64,000 nt of DNA, taken from NCBI RefSeq assembly GCF_007748095.1, contig NZ_CP036287.1:5580001-5644000 (forward strand), in the 5' to 3' direction. Below, piece by piece: positions 8,311 through 17,236 of the stretch. Both the position numbers and the translations under genes were made by a program. Numbering within the stretch: the first letter of the stretch is position 1; each line of letters starts with the position of its first letter. Source of the stretch: Engelhardtia mirabilis. Lineage in GTDB: Bacteria; Planctomycetota; UBA1135; GCA-002686595. The notes below the pieces were generated by a model that ran no database searches, was not told the DNA's origin, and saw only the letters and a list, made by a program, of their open reading frames with translations.

Positions 8311-10815
8311 ATGCTCCCCACGCTCGCCCTCCTACTCTCGCCCGCCGTCCTGGCCCCTCTACCCCAGGTCGACCCGCAACTGTCCCTGGTTTCCGTCGCC
8401 AAGGTCGGCGAGGGGCTCGACTATCAACTGGACGGTACGCTCGCCGGACCCGGCGTGCCGGAGTTCCTGCTGATCGACTTCTCTGTCTTGCCCTTCCCGG
8501 TGAACCTGGGCGACGTCGGTGTGCTGCACCTCGCGGCTTCGCCACTGCTGTCGATCATCCAAGGCAACGGCAGCCACGTCTGGAACCTCAGCGTTCCGAA
8601 CGAGCCGGTGCTGACGGGCTTGACCGTGCACGCCCAGGGGCTGGGCTTCGTGTTCGACGGGGTCTCGGGCATCCTGCGCCTGTCCAACTTGGTCAGCGTG
8701 GTGCTCGCCGCGCCCGATCCGTCGCCGCGCTTCGCCTTCGTCGCCAACGAGAACGACGACACCGTCTCGCTGCTCCTGGTGAAGCCCTCCACCGCGAAGT
8801 TGCGCCACGCGGGCTATCGAGTCGTCGGCGACCGCCCCATCGATCTCGTCGCGGCATCCGATTCGTACCTCTACGTGCTCTGCGCGGGAGCGAAGCAGGT
8901 GCAGGGCTTCGCGGTCGATCCGGTCAACGGCAGCCTCGCGCCCCTGCCTGTCGCTGCCCTCGGCGCCGGGGCCGACCCGCGCGATATGGTGATCGATCCG
9001 GGCAACAACCACCTCTACGTCAGCGACGCCGCGAGCGATGCGATCTTCGGCTACGCGATCGCAGGCAACGGCTCGCTGGTCGCCTTGCCTGGAAGTCCCT
9101 TCACGGTGTCGGGCAGCGGCATCGGCGCCCAGGGCGTCGCGGGCCTGGCGATCGACGAGCAGGACCGCTTCCTGATGGCGACCTGCAGCCTCACGAACAA
9201 GCTGTCGGTCTTCAATATCGACGCCGGGGGCCTGCCCTACGGCGAGCAGACCGGCAACACCGGCGCCGGCCCGATCTCGGTCGCGGCCCTGTACCAGGAC
9301 GATCCCGAGCCGCGGGCGATCGTGGTGAGCCAAGCGGCAGGCATCGCCAACAGCTACTTGATCGCCCCCGACGGCAAGCCGGCCTTGGCCGGTTTCGCGT
9401 CCCTCGGCGCGACTTCGAACCCGGTGCAGGTCACCGCCGGCAGGTTCGCGAGTGCTGATGTCGCGTACGTCTGCAGCGAGGCGTTCGACACCGTTGTCCG
9501 CATTCCGCTGACCTCCCAGGGAGCCCTGGGCGCGGCCACGGTCGAGCTGGTTGGCGACGGCCCCCAGGGGCTGCTGCTCGCCCCCGACGCCGACTTCGCC
9601 ATCGCGGTCTACGGCAACCTGAACGAACTCTCGTCGGCGACCATCGCCAGCGACGGCTCACTGACCCCCATCGCGCCGGCCGAGTCGCCCACCGACCGGA
9701 TCCGCGCGCGCTCGGGGCCGCGGGCAGTGGAAGTTGTGCGCGGGAACGGCGGAGCATCCTGGAGCAGTGATCGCGTCTACGTCGCGTCGCGTCTGTCCAA
9801 GCAGCTCTCGCAGTTCAGCATCGACGGCACCGCGTCGATCGTGGCACCGCTGCTGCCGGCTTCGGCCGCCACGGCCGGTCAGCCGAACGACGTGGCCGTG
9901 CATCCGCGTCAGGACTACGCCTACGTCGCCAACTACCTGCAGAGCGGTGGCGCCGACCTGCAAGTCTTCGACATCTCGATCAACGGGCAGGCGGTCCTGA
10001 CCCAGTCCCTGGACCTCGGTACCAGTGGCGAGTCGAGCCAATGGACCGTCGAAGCGGGCCCCGGCGGGCAACTGGTGATCGCCGCGGACACCTCGGGCTC
10101 TCAGGTCGTTCCGCTGCTGGTGGGTCCGGGCGGCGTCTTGACCGCCGGTCTGCCCGCGGCCACGGGCGCCGTGCCGCGGGGCGCAACGATCGACCCGACC
10201 GGACGCTTCTACTACATCGCCAACAGCCTCGACGGGACCCTGTCGCAGTACGCGCTCGATCCGGCCAGCGGGCAGATGTCGCCCCTGGTGCCGCCGACGG
10301 TGACGACCGGCGCAGCGCCGTTCGCCGTGGCAGCGGACCCCACCGGGCGCTTCATCTACGTGGTCAACCAGGCCGGCAACACGATCTCGGGCTACGCCAT
10401 CACTCCCCAGACCGGCGTCCTGACGGCGATCGCGGGCTCGCCCTTCGCCACCGGGGCCAAGCCCTCGGCCCTGGCGATCGACCCCTCGGGCCGCTTCCTG
10501 GTCTGCGCCAACGAGTTCGACCGGACCTTGACGCGATTCGCACTGAATCTGAATGCCAGCGACGGGATTGCCGACGGCAGCCTGATCGCCTTGGGGGCGG
10601 TGCCCGTCATCGACCTGCCCAGGGGGGTAGCATTCACAGCCTCGGGCAAGCACCTGCTCGTCAGCCTGGACGTGACCACCGTCGGCGGGGGCGCCGTCGA
10701 CCGCTTGGCGACCTACATCTTCAACGCCGGGGCCGGGGCCATCCTGACCCTGGTCGACGAGGACGCGACCGGGCTGCAGCCGCGCGGCATCGCGACCCGC
10801 GACCGAATCCACTAG
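8311..10815 (+). CDS. secreted beta-propeller protein (lactonase/YVTN-type repeats)
   Basis: 834 residues with an N-terminal signal-like segment (MLPTLALLLSPAVLAPLPQ). Residues about 20-140 form a compact beta-rich domain with the motif WNLSVPNEPVLTGLTVHAQ. This domain recurs at the same place in the next gene. The rest is a chain of propeller-blade repeats of the kind DPTGRFYYIANSLDGTLSQYALDPASGQ, each with a hydrophobic 'Y-V-A-N' strand. This repeat type occurs in 6-phosphogluconolactonase-like and YVTN surface proteins. With roughly 14 blades it could fold as two propellers. No catalytic motif is recognisable, and an exported structural or binding role is most likely. It is the first of three tandem paralogues. 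Confidence 0.8.
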   Translation: MLPTLALLLSPAVLAPLPQVDPQLSLVSVAKVGEGLDYQLDGTLAGPGVPEFLLIDFSVLPFPVNLGDVGVLHLAASPLLSIIQGNGSHVWNLSVPNEPVLTGLTVHAQGLGFVFDGVSGILRLSNLVSVVLAAPDPSPRFAFVANENDDTVSLLLVKPSTAKLRHAGYRVVGDRPIDLVAASDSYLYVLCAGAKQVQGFAVDPVNGSLAPLPVAALGAGADPRDMVIDPGNNHLYVSDAASDAIFGYAIAGNGSLVALPGSPFTVSGSGIGAQGVAGLAIDEQDRFLMATCSLTNKLSVFNIDAGGLPYGEQTGNTGAGPISVAALYQDDPEPRAIVVSQAAGIANSYLIAPDGKPALAGFASLGATSNPVQVTAGRFASADVAYVCSEAFDTVVRIPLTSQGALGAATVELVGDGPQGLLLAPDADFAIAVYGNLNELSSATIASDGSLTPIAPAESPTDRIRARSGPRAVEVVRGNGGASWSSDRVYVASRLSKQLSQFSIDGTASIVAPLLPASAATAGQPNDVAVHPRQDYAYVANYLQSGGADLQVFDISINGQAVLTQSLDLGTSGESSQWTVEAGPGGQLVIAADTSGSQVVPLLVGPGGVLTAGLPAATGAVPRGATIDPTGRFYYIANSLDGTLSQYALDPASGQMSPLVPPTVTTGAAPFAVAADPTGRFIYVVNQAGNTISGYAITPQTGVLTAIAGSPFATGAKPSALAIDPSGRFLVCANEFDRTLTRFALNLNASDGIADGSLIALGAVPVIDLPRGVAFTASGKHLLVSLDVTTVGGGAVDRLATYIFNAGAGAILTLVDEDATGLQPRGIATRDRIH

Positions 10816-10876
10816 CCCGACGCGGCGTCGTCGCTCCCACCCAGGCCCGACCGGACCCCTTCCCACGATCTCCCCG

Positions 10877-13279
10877 ATGCTCCTCCCCCTGCTCCTCGGC
10901 CTCGCCGCGGCGGGGCCCGCGCCTCAGACGACGGTTCCCCAGCTCTCCGTCTCGGGGAGTGGGGCGATCGGGCAGCCCCTGGTCTACGTGGCGTCGGGCC
11001 TGACCAGCCTGCCGCCCCTGCCCGAGTTCCTCATCTTCGACGTGGCGGTCGTCAACCCGCCGCTGCCGATCGGGAGCTTCGGCGACCTGTACCTGGCCGG
11101 CACTCCGGTCCTGTTCAGCCTGCCCGGCGACGGCTCGTTCACCTGGTCGGTCAACGTCCCGAACGACGCGGGCCTGGTCGGGTTGACGTTCCACGCCCAG
11201 GCCCTGGGGCTGGTGTTCGACGGGATCGGCGGGGCACTCAAGCTCTCCAGCCTCGCGTCGGTGACCGTCGTCGCCAACGGCCCCGGTGCGAGCCGCATGC
11301 TCGCCGTCGCCAACATCGGCGACGGGACGATCGGGTTCCTGGGGCTCAACGCGGACGGCGCGCGCCATCTGGGCTACGCCCCCACCGATTCGGTGCCCCA
11401 GGCCTTGGCCGCCGCCCCCGATGGCAAGCACGTCTACGTCGCCGACGTCGCGGGCGGGCTCGTGCGCTCCTTCGCGGTCGACCAGGACGCCGGCAAGTGG
11501 ACCGAGCTCCAAGCCGTGCCGGCGGGAGGCGGGCCGAGCGCGGTGCTCGTGAGCATCGACGGCAAGAACCTGTACGTCGCCAACGCCTCGTCCGACGACA
11601 TCAGCCAGTTCTCGATCGACGCCCAGGGCCTGCCCCATCCGCTGGTGCCCTCGGTGACCCTCGGCGGCGTGCGGCCGACATCGCTGGCCGCGCACCCCGA
11701 CGGGGATTGGATCTTCGCGGCCGCGGCGACTTCCGGCCAGGTCGGTGCCTACGCGGTGAATCCGTCGACGGGGGCGCTGACGCTGAGCGCGGTCGCCGTG
11801 GTCGGCGGGAACCCGGCCGGAATGGTCGTGTCGCCGGACGGGACTCGAGTCCACATTCTGCGCCGGTCGGAGGGCAAGCTGCGGACATTGGCCTTCGACC
11901 CCTTCACGGGCACGTTCGGGAGCAACGTGGGCCCGGACGTGAGCGTCGGTAGCGGTGTCACTTCGATCGCGATCGACCCGAGCGGGCGCTTCGTGTACCT
12001 GACGGACGCTTCGACGACGTCCTTGGAGCAGTACGCGATCATGGCCTCCAACGGGGCCCCCGAGGCGACGGCCACGTCCTCGACCGCGACCGGCCTAGGG
12101 CCCGTGCGGGTGCGGGTGGATCCCCGCGGGGAGCGCGCGGTGGTGGTCTGCGGGGCCGACAATCAGCTGTGGTTGTTCGAGTTGGATCCGATCAGCGGTG
12201 TCCCCACGCCGATGCACCACCTGGTGCAGCGCAACGTGCCCGCGGACGCCGTCTTCCTCACGGGGCCGGACGAGATCGAGTACACCTCGCGATTGCTGCT
12301 CGCCGGGCACCGGGATTCCAACGAGGTGCGCAGCTACCAGCTCGACGCCGCGACGGGGTCGCTGATCGACCTGGGCGGCGGCATCAATGCAACCGGAGGC
12401 AGCCCGCGGGGCTTGGCGCTCGACCGCGCCACGGGACTGGCCCTGAGCGCCAACTTCACGGGGAACAACCTCTCTGCCTTCGACCTCAACGTCGACAACG
12501 GCAACCTCGCACAGGTGGGTTCGACGGCTTCGGTGGCCACGCCCTACGACGTGGCGGTGGAACCCAGTGGACGTTTCGCCTTCGCCAGCGAGGCCGGGGG
12601 CAACTCGATCGCGGGCTTCGTCACCGCCTTCGGCACGGCACCGACCCTGGTCGGGTCGACGCCCATGCCTGCATCGAGTGTTCCGAGGGGCATCGCGGTG
12701 GATCCCACGGGCCGATTCCTGGTCGCGACGGCCTCGATCACCAGTCGGGTGCACACCTACCGCATCTCGGCGGTCGACGGCGCCCTCGAGTCGATCGGAG
12801 CCGTGGAAATGAGCGGAGCGCCGTGGGACGTCGTCGCGCATCCCGACGGGCGCTTCGTGTACGTCCTGACCCGCACCGCCAAGCGGGTCAAGGCGATCGA
12901 GCTGGATCCGGTGATCGGCACACCCACGGTCGTGGTGGGGGTTTCGCCCCTGGTCGGTGACGCCCCCGAGGCGATCGCCATGGACCCCCTCGGGCGCTTC
13001 CTCTACGTCGCCAACTCGGGCTCGGACAACATCAGCGCCTTCGAGATCGACCGGGAGACCGGTGGGCTGGTCTCGATCGGCACGTTCGCAGTCGCGGACG
13101 ACCCGCGCGGGCTGGCGATCGACGCCTCGGGGTCGGTGCTGGTGGTGGCGAACACGGCCGCGAACATCCTTCAGGTCTTCGGAATCGACCCCGTCACCGG
13201 CGATCTCGGAATCAAGATGATGATCGGCTCGAACGGTCTCGGGCCCCTGGGGCTGGCTGTCACGACCGAGCTCGACTGA
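10877..13279 (+). CDS. secreted beta-propeller protein, paralogue of the preceding gene
   Basis: 800 residues, same architecture as its upstream neighbour: short signal peptide (MLLPLLLGLAAAGPAPQ), a beta-rich domain with WSVNVPNDAGLVGLTFHAQ at about residues 90-115, then repeated blades such as DPLGRFLYVANSGSDNISAFEIDRETG. The two proteins are clearly homologous along their whole length but well diverged, so the duplication is not recent. Blade repeats carry a conserved Gly-Arg-Phe turn before each 'YVAN' strand. The start ATG 10877 is 61 bp after the previous stop. It is probably exported; the function is unknown, and lactonase activity is possible but unsupported. Confidence 0.8.
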   Translation: MLLPLLLGLAAAGPAPQTTVPQLSVSGSGAIGQPLVYVASGLTSLPPLPEFLIFDVAVVNPPLPIGSFGDLYLAGTPVLFSLPGDGSFTWSVNVPNDAGLVGLTFHAQALGLVFDGIGGALKLSSLASVTVVANGPGASRMLAVANIGDGTIGFLGLNADGARHLGYAPTDSVPQALAAAPDGKHVYVADVAGGLVRSFAVDQDAGKWTELQAVPAGGGPSAVLVSIDGKNLYVANASSDDISQFSIDAQGLPHPLVPSVTLGGVRPTSLAAHPDGDWIFAAAATSGQVGAYAVNPSTGALTLSAVAVVGGNPAGMVVSPDGTRVHILRRSEGKLRTLAFDPFTGTFGSNVGPDVSVGSGVTSIAIDPSGRFVYLTDASTTSLEQYAIMASNGAPEATATSSTATGLGPVRVRVDPRGERAVVVCGADNQLWLFELDPISGVPTPMHHLVQRNVPADAVFLTGPDEIEYTSRLLLAGHRDSNEVRSYQLDAATGSLIDLGGGINATGGSPRGLALDRATGLALSANFTGNNLSAFDLNVDNGNLAQVGSTASVATPYDVAVEPSGRFAFASEAGGNSIAGFVTAFGTAPTLVGSTPMPASSVPRGIAVDPTGRFLVATASITSRVHTYRISAVDGALESIGAVEMSGAPWDVVAHPDGRFVYVLTRTAKRVKAIELDPVIGTPTVVVGVSPLVGDAPEAIAMDPLGRFLYVANSGSDNISAFEIDRETGGLVSIGTFAVADDPRGLAIDASGSVLVVANTAANILQVFGIDPVTGDLGIKMMIGSNGLGPLGLAVTTELD

Positions 13280-13430
13280 TCCGCGGGCGACGATCCGCGC
13301 CCGAGAGGCGGGTTCGGACGGGAAACGGGCCAGAGGATCGGGCTCTGGGTGCCGCGGATCCGAGGCTGGTACATGGCCGTGATTGCCTGACGGGCGCTTG
13401 CGGGCGAGAATGCCGCGCAAGAGTCGATCC

Positions 13431-16400
13431 ATGCGCCAATTCCTCGCCCGAGTCCTCGCCGTCACGGCGCCCCTGGTCCTGATCGCTTGCGGTCAGGGAA
13501 CAGGCATCTCCGTGGGTCCCGCACCGTCCTCGCTGAGCTACAGCACGGTCGCTGCTTCCTACTCCGTCTGCGCCACGATCCCGCCCAACACACCGATCTT
13601 GATCGGCGGGGCGAGTAACTACACCGTGGCCCCGGCTCTGCCGCCCGGCCTGACCCTGGACGCGAGCAGTGGAATCATCACGGGGACGCCGGTGCAGCCA
13701 TCACCCCAGGCGTTCTATACGGTGACTGCTTCCAACGAGGCGGGGCAGATTTCGGCGCCGGTGGTGATCGAGGTGAAGCTCGGCGTGCCGCCGACGAACC
13801 TGCTCTACAGCACGACCGAAGCCAACTACGGACTCGGGTTCCCGATCGTGCCGAACGTGCCGTCGGTGCAGGGAGACGTCGAGACGTTCCAGATCTCGCC
13901 TTCGCTGCCGGCCGGCCTGGCCCAGAACCCCTTCACTGGGATCATCGTCGGCACGCCCCTCGCGCTGAGTCCGGAGACGATCTACACGATCACGGCATCG
14001 AACTGCATCGGGCAGACGGCCGCGACCCAGATCCGAATCGGGGTCGCCGACCCGAGCGTTCCGCCGGTGAGCCTCAGCTACACCAACCTGAACGGGAGCT
14101 ACCAGGCCTGTTCGGCCATCGCGACCAACGAGCCGATCCTCGACGGATTCGCCACGGTCTTCAGCGTGACGCCGTCCCTGCCGAGTGGGCTCTTGCTCAA
14201 CTCCAGCACCGGCACGATCACCGGCACCCCGGTCGCGACCCAAGGGACGACGACCCACACCGTCACCGCCACCAACAACGCCGGATTTGCTCAAGCGGAC
14301 GTCAACATCACCGTCGTCGCGCCGGCGCCGCCCGCCAACCTGATCTACACGACCCTCGACGCGACCTTCATCGTCGGCGTCCAAGGCGCACCCCTGGTCC
14401 CGTCCTACACGGGCAAGGTCAACTCCTGGGCGGTATCGCCTGCCCTGCCCGCGGGTCTGGCGCTCGATCCACTGACGGGGATCATCGGCGGCACTCCACA
14501 GGCCGTGGTTCCGCAGTCCGTCTTCGTCATCACGGCGAATGACTGCATCGGCCAGCAGACGAGCATCAATCTCGCCATCGAGGTCGCCGACCCGACGGTT
14601 CCGCCCTCGGGCCTGGTCTACGGGACGCCCGCGCCTTCGTACACGGCCTGCAATCCGATCACGGCGAACATCCCGACCGTGAGCGGCGTTGTGCTCCAGT
14701 TCACGATCACACCGCCGCTTCCGGCCGGCCTGGTCTTCGACCCCGGGACCGGCGCCATCACGGGCAATGCAACGGCGACGTCGCCCAGTACGACCCATAC
14801 GATCACCGCGATCAACGCCGCGGGATCGGACCAAACCACGATCAACCTCACGGTTGTGGCGCCGGCGCCCCCGTCCAGCTTGAGCTACTCCCTGGGCGAC
14901 GTGACCTACACCGTTGGCGAGGCCGTGCAGCCGAACAATGCGACGGTCGACGGGTCGATCTCGAGCTACGTGTCGGTGCCCGCGCTTCCCGCGGGCCTCA
15001 CGATCAACCAGCTGACGGGCGCCATCAGCGGCCTGCCGACCCAAGCCGCCTCTGCCAACGTCCACACCATCACGGCGTCGGACTGCCTGGGCCAGTCCAC
15101 TTCGACCACCGTCACGGTGGAGGTCGTCGACCCGTCGCAGATCATTCCGCGCTTCATCTACGCGTCGAACTCCGACGGAACGGTCTCAGGCCTGACCGTC
15201 GACAGCCTCACCGGTCGCCTGACCCACAACGGCTACGCCTTGGCCGGGATCAGCCCGGTCGACCTGGAGATCTCGAAGACCGAGCGCGACCTGTACGTCT
15301 TGAACGAGGGCAACTCGTCACCCGGCAGCGCCGGGATCACGCACTTCAAGATCGACATCTCGAGCGGCCGACTGAGCGCCGTGGGCGCCCCCACGGCGCT
15401 TCCCGACGGTGGCTTCCCGACCGATCTTCTGCTCTCCCCGGACGGCGACGCCCTCTACGTCAGCAATACCCTGCTGGGCAGCATCTCGGCCTTCAACGTC
15501 GCGCCGGACGGCAGCCTGTCCTCGATCAGCGGGAGCCCCTTCACCACCGTGGGCTCCCAGCCACGCGGCCTCGCCATCGAGCCACTCGGGCGCTACCTCT
15601 TCGCGGCCAACGCCAGCAGCAACGACGTCTCGGTCTTCGACATCAACCCCAGCAACGGAGGCCTCTCCGGCGAGCAGCGTTTCGGGGTCGGCGGATCAGC
15701 GGTCGACTGCGTCTCGATCTTCTCGGCCAGCGGCACCCTCGGCGTCTACGTCGCAACGGCCTCGCCCAGCGCCCTGATCCCCTTCTCGGTCAACGAGTCG
15801 AACGGTGCGCTCACGAGCCTCGGCAACGAGGCCCTGGGCGGTGCGCCCAACCGTTTGGTCTCGGCCACCGCGGGCAACGACCGCCTGGTCTACGTGTGCA
15901 CCGCCGCCGCGGTCGAGCGCTTCGTCGTCAACGACACGGCACAGCTCTTCAAGCCCGTGCCGCAGAGCCCCTACTCGGGTCCGAATCCGGTCGACATCGT
16001 CTTCTCCGCAGCCGGCACCTTCGGCTTCGTTGCCTTCAAGGGGGCTAGCGAGCTCTCGAGCGCGGAGATCCAGCCCAACTCCGACGGTCAACTCGTCCCG
16101 ATCTCGCCCAGCTCCTCCCCTAACGACCGCATTCGCGTACGCCCGCAGCCCACGGCCCTGCGTCTGGCGGCCGGCTCCCAGGCGGTCGAGCGTCGCACGA
16201 CCTTCGTCTACGCGACGAACTCGAACGACCAGGACGTCTCGCAGTTCGTCTTCCTGCCCGCCGGCCCGGGCCTCACCGCACTGAACCCGACCCAGGTCAG
16301 TGCGGGGCTTTCGCCGGCGGACATCACGGTGCACCCCTTCGCCGACTTCGCCTACGTCGTCGATCTCTCGGCCGGCTCCATGGCGGACATATTCTCGTTC

Positions 16401-17231
16401 AACATCGGCGCCGACGGGCAGTTGGCCCAGTCCGGCACCTATGACCTCGAGGACGCCGTGACCTCCGGCGACGGCGGCTGGGCCATCACGATCGAGCCCT
16501 CCGGACGCTTCGCCTACGTCGTCCGGGTCGCCTCGCCCCAAAGTCAGGTCATCCAGTACGCGATCGACCCCTCGAGCGGCCTGCTCTCGTTCGTCAGCGC
16601 TGTCAATGCCGGCGACGTCTCCCGCTTCCCCGCGATCGACCCCACCGGCCAGTTTCTGTATCTCCCCAACGGCCTGCAACAGAACGTCAGTCAGTTCGCC
16701 ATCGACCCGGCAACGGGTTCCCTGACGAGCCTGGGCGTCGTCGCCGCCGGCGCCGGCCCCTTCGCCGCGGCCGTTGACCCGACCGGTCGCTTCGTCTACG
16801 TGGCGAACCGCGGGTCCGGAGACGTGTCGCTCTACACGATCAACGCGAGCACTGGCGTGCTCTCGTCCATCGGCAGTGCCACCACCGTGGGGAGCCTGCC
16901 GACCTCGCTGGTTGTCGGACCCGGTGGTCGCGTGCTGTACGTGGCCAATGAGGGCTCGGGCAGCATCTCGAGGCTGCTGATCAACCTCAACCCGATCGAC
17001 GGCGTGACCGATGGCTCGTTGTTCTTCCTGGACAACTTCAGCCTCGGCGGTGGGCCGCGGTGGATCGACCTCGATGCAACCGGAGAACGGGCGTTCGTGA
17101 GCTTGACGACGACGGGGGACCTGGTGACGTTGTCGTTGGATCCGGGGACTGGTTTGACGTTGGAGGATACGGATGCATCGGCGGGGAGTACGGGGACTCG
17201 GAATGTGAGCAGCCGGGACCGCGTTCAATAG
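13431..17231 (+). CDS. Ig-like repeat plus beta-propeller lipoprotein
   Basis: A very large protein (1266 residues from ATG 13431; an in-frame ATG at 13410 would add seven). The start gives a lipoprotein signal with lipobox LIAC. Residues about 25-570 hold six Ig-like repeats of the putative-Ig (He_PIG) type, each with the signature LPAGL..D..TG.I.GTP. Residues about 575-1260 are propeller blades like those of the two upstream genes, for example DPTGRFVYVANRGSGDVSLYTI. The last 45 codons (from about 17090) switch to G/T-ending codons unlike the rest. It is probably anchored in the outer membrane and displayed outside. An IS1-like element begins 5 bp after its stop. Confidence 0.82.
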   Translation: MRQFLARVLAVTAPLVLIACGQGTGISVGPAPSSLSYSTVAASYSVCATIPPNTPILIGGASNYTVAPALPPGLTLDASSGIITGTPVQPSPQAFYTVTASNEAGQISAPVVIEVKLGVPPTNLLYSTTEANYGLGFPIVPNVPSVQGDVETFQISPSLPAGLAQNPFTGIIVGTPLALSPETIYTITASNCIGQTAATQIRIGVADPSVPPVSLSYTNLNGSYQACSAIATNEPILDGFATVFSVTPSLPSGLLLNSSTGTITGTPVATQGTTTHTVTATNNAGFAQADVNITVVAPAPPANLIYTTLDATFIVGVQGAPLVPSYTGKVNSWAVSPALPAGLALDPLTGIIGGTPQAVVPQSVFVITANDCIGQQTSINLAIEVADPTVPPSGLVYGTPAPSYTACNPITANIPTVSGVVLQFTITPPLPAGLVFDPGTGAITGNATATSPSTTHTITAINAAGSDQTTINLTVVAPAPPSSLSYSLGDVTYTVGEAVQPNNATVDGSISSYVSVPALPAGLTINQLTGAISGLPTQAASANVHTITASDCLGQSTSTTVTVEVVDPSQIIPRFIYASNSDGTVSGLTVDSLTGRLTHNGYALAGISPVDLEISKTERDLYVLNEGNSSPGSAGITHFKIDISSGRLSAVGAPTALPDGGFPTDLLLSPDGDALYVSNTLLGSISAFNVAPDGSLSSISGSPFTTVGSQPRGLAIEPLGRYLFAANASSNDVSVFDINPSNGGLSGEQRFGVGGSAVDCVSIFSASGTLGVYVATASPSALIPFSVNESNGALTSLGNEALGGAPNRLVSATAGNDRLVYVCTAAAVERFVVNDTAQLFKPVPQSPYSGPNPVDIVFSAAGTFGFVAFKGASELSSAEIQPNSDGQLVPISPSSSPNDRIRVRPQPTALRLAAGSQAVERRTTFVYATNSNDQDVSQFVFLPAGPGLTALNPTQVSAGLSPADITVHPFADFAYVVDLSAGSMADIFSFNIGADGQLAQSGTYDLEDAVTSGDGGWAITIEPSGRFAYVVRVASPQSQVIQYAIDPSSGLLSFVSAVNAGDVSRFPAIDPTGQFLYLPNGLQQNVSQFAIDPATGSLTSLGVVAAGAGPFAAAVDPTGRFVYVANRGSGDVSLYTINASTGVLSSIGSATTVGSLPTSLVVGPGGRVLYVANEGSGSISRLLINLNPIDGVTDGSLFFLDNFSLGGGPRWIDLDATGERAFVSLTTTGDLVTLSLDPGTGLTLEDTDASAGSTGTRNVSSRDRVQ

Positions 17232-17236
17232 GGAAG

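Noticed and set aside
13278..13360. Inverted repeat GATCCGCGG ... CCGCGGATC between the second and third propeller genes
   Set aside because: Nine-bp arms separated by 65 bp in very GC-rich sequence are expected by chance and make no compact hairpin.
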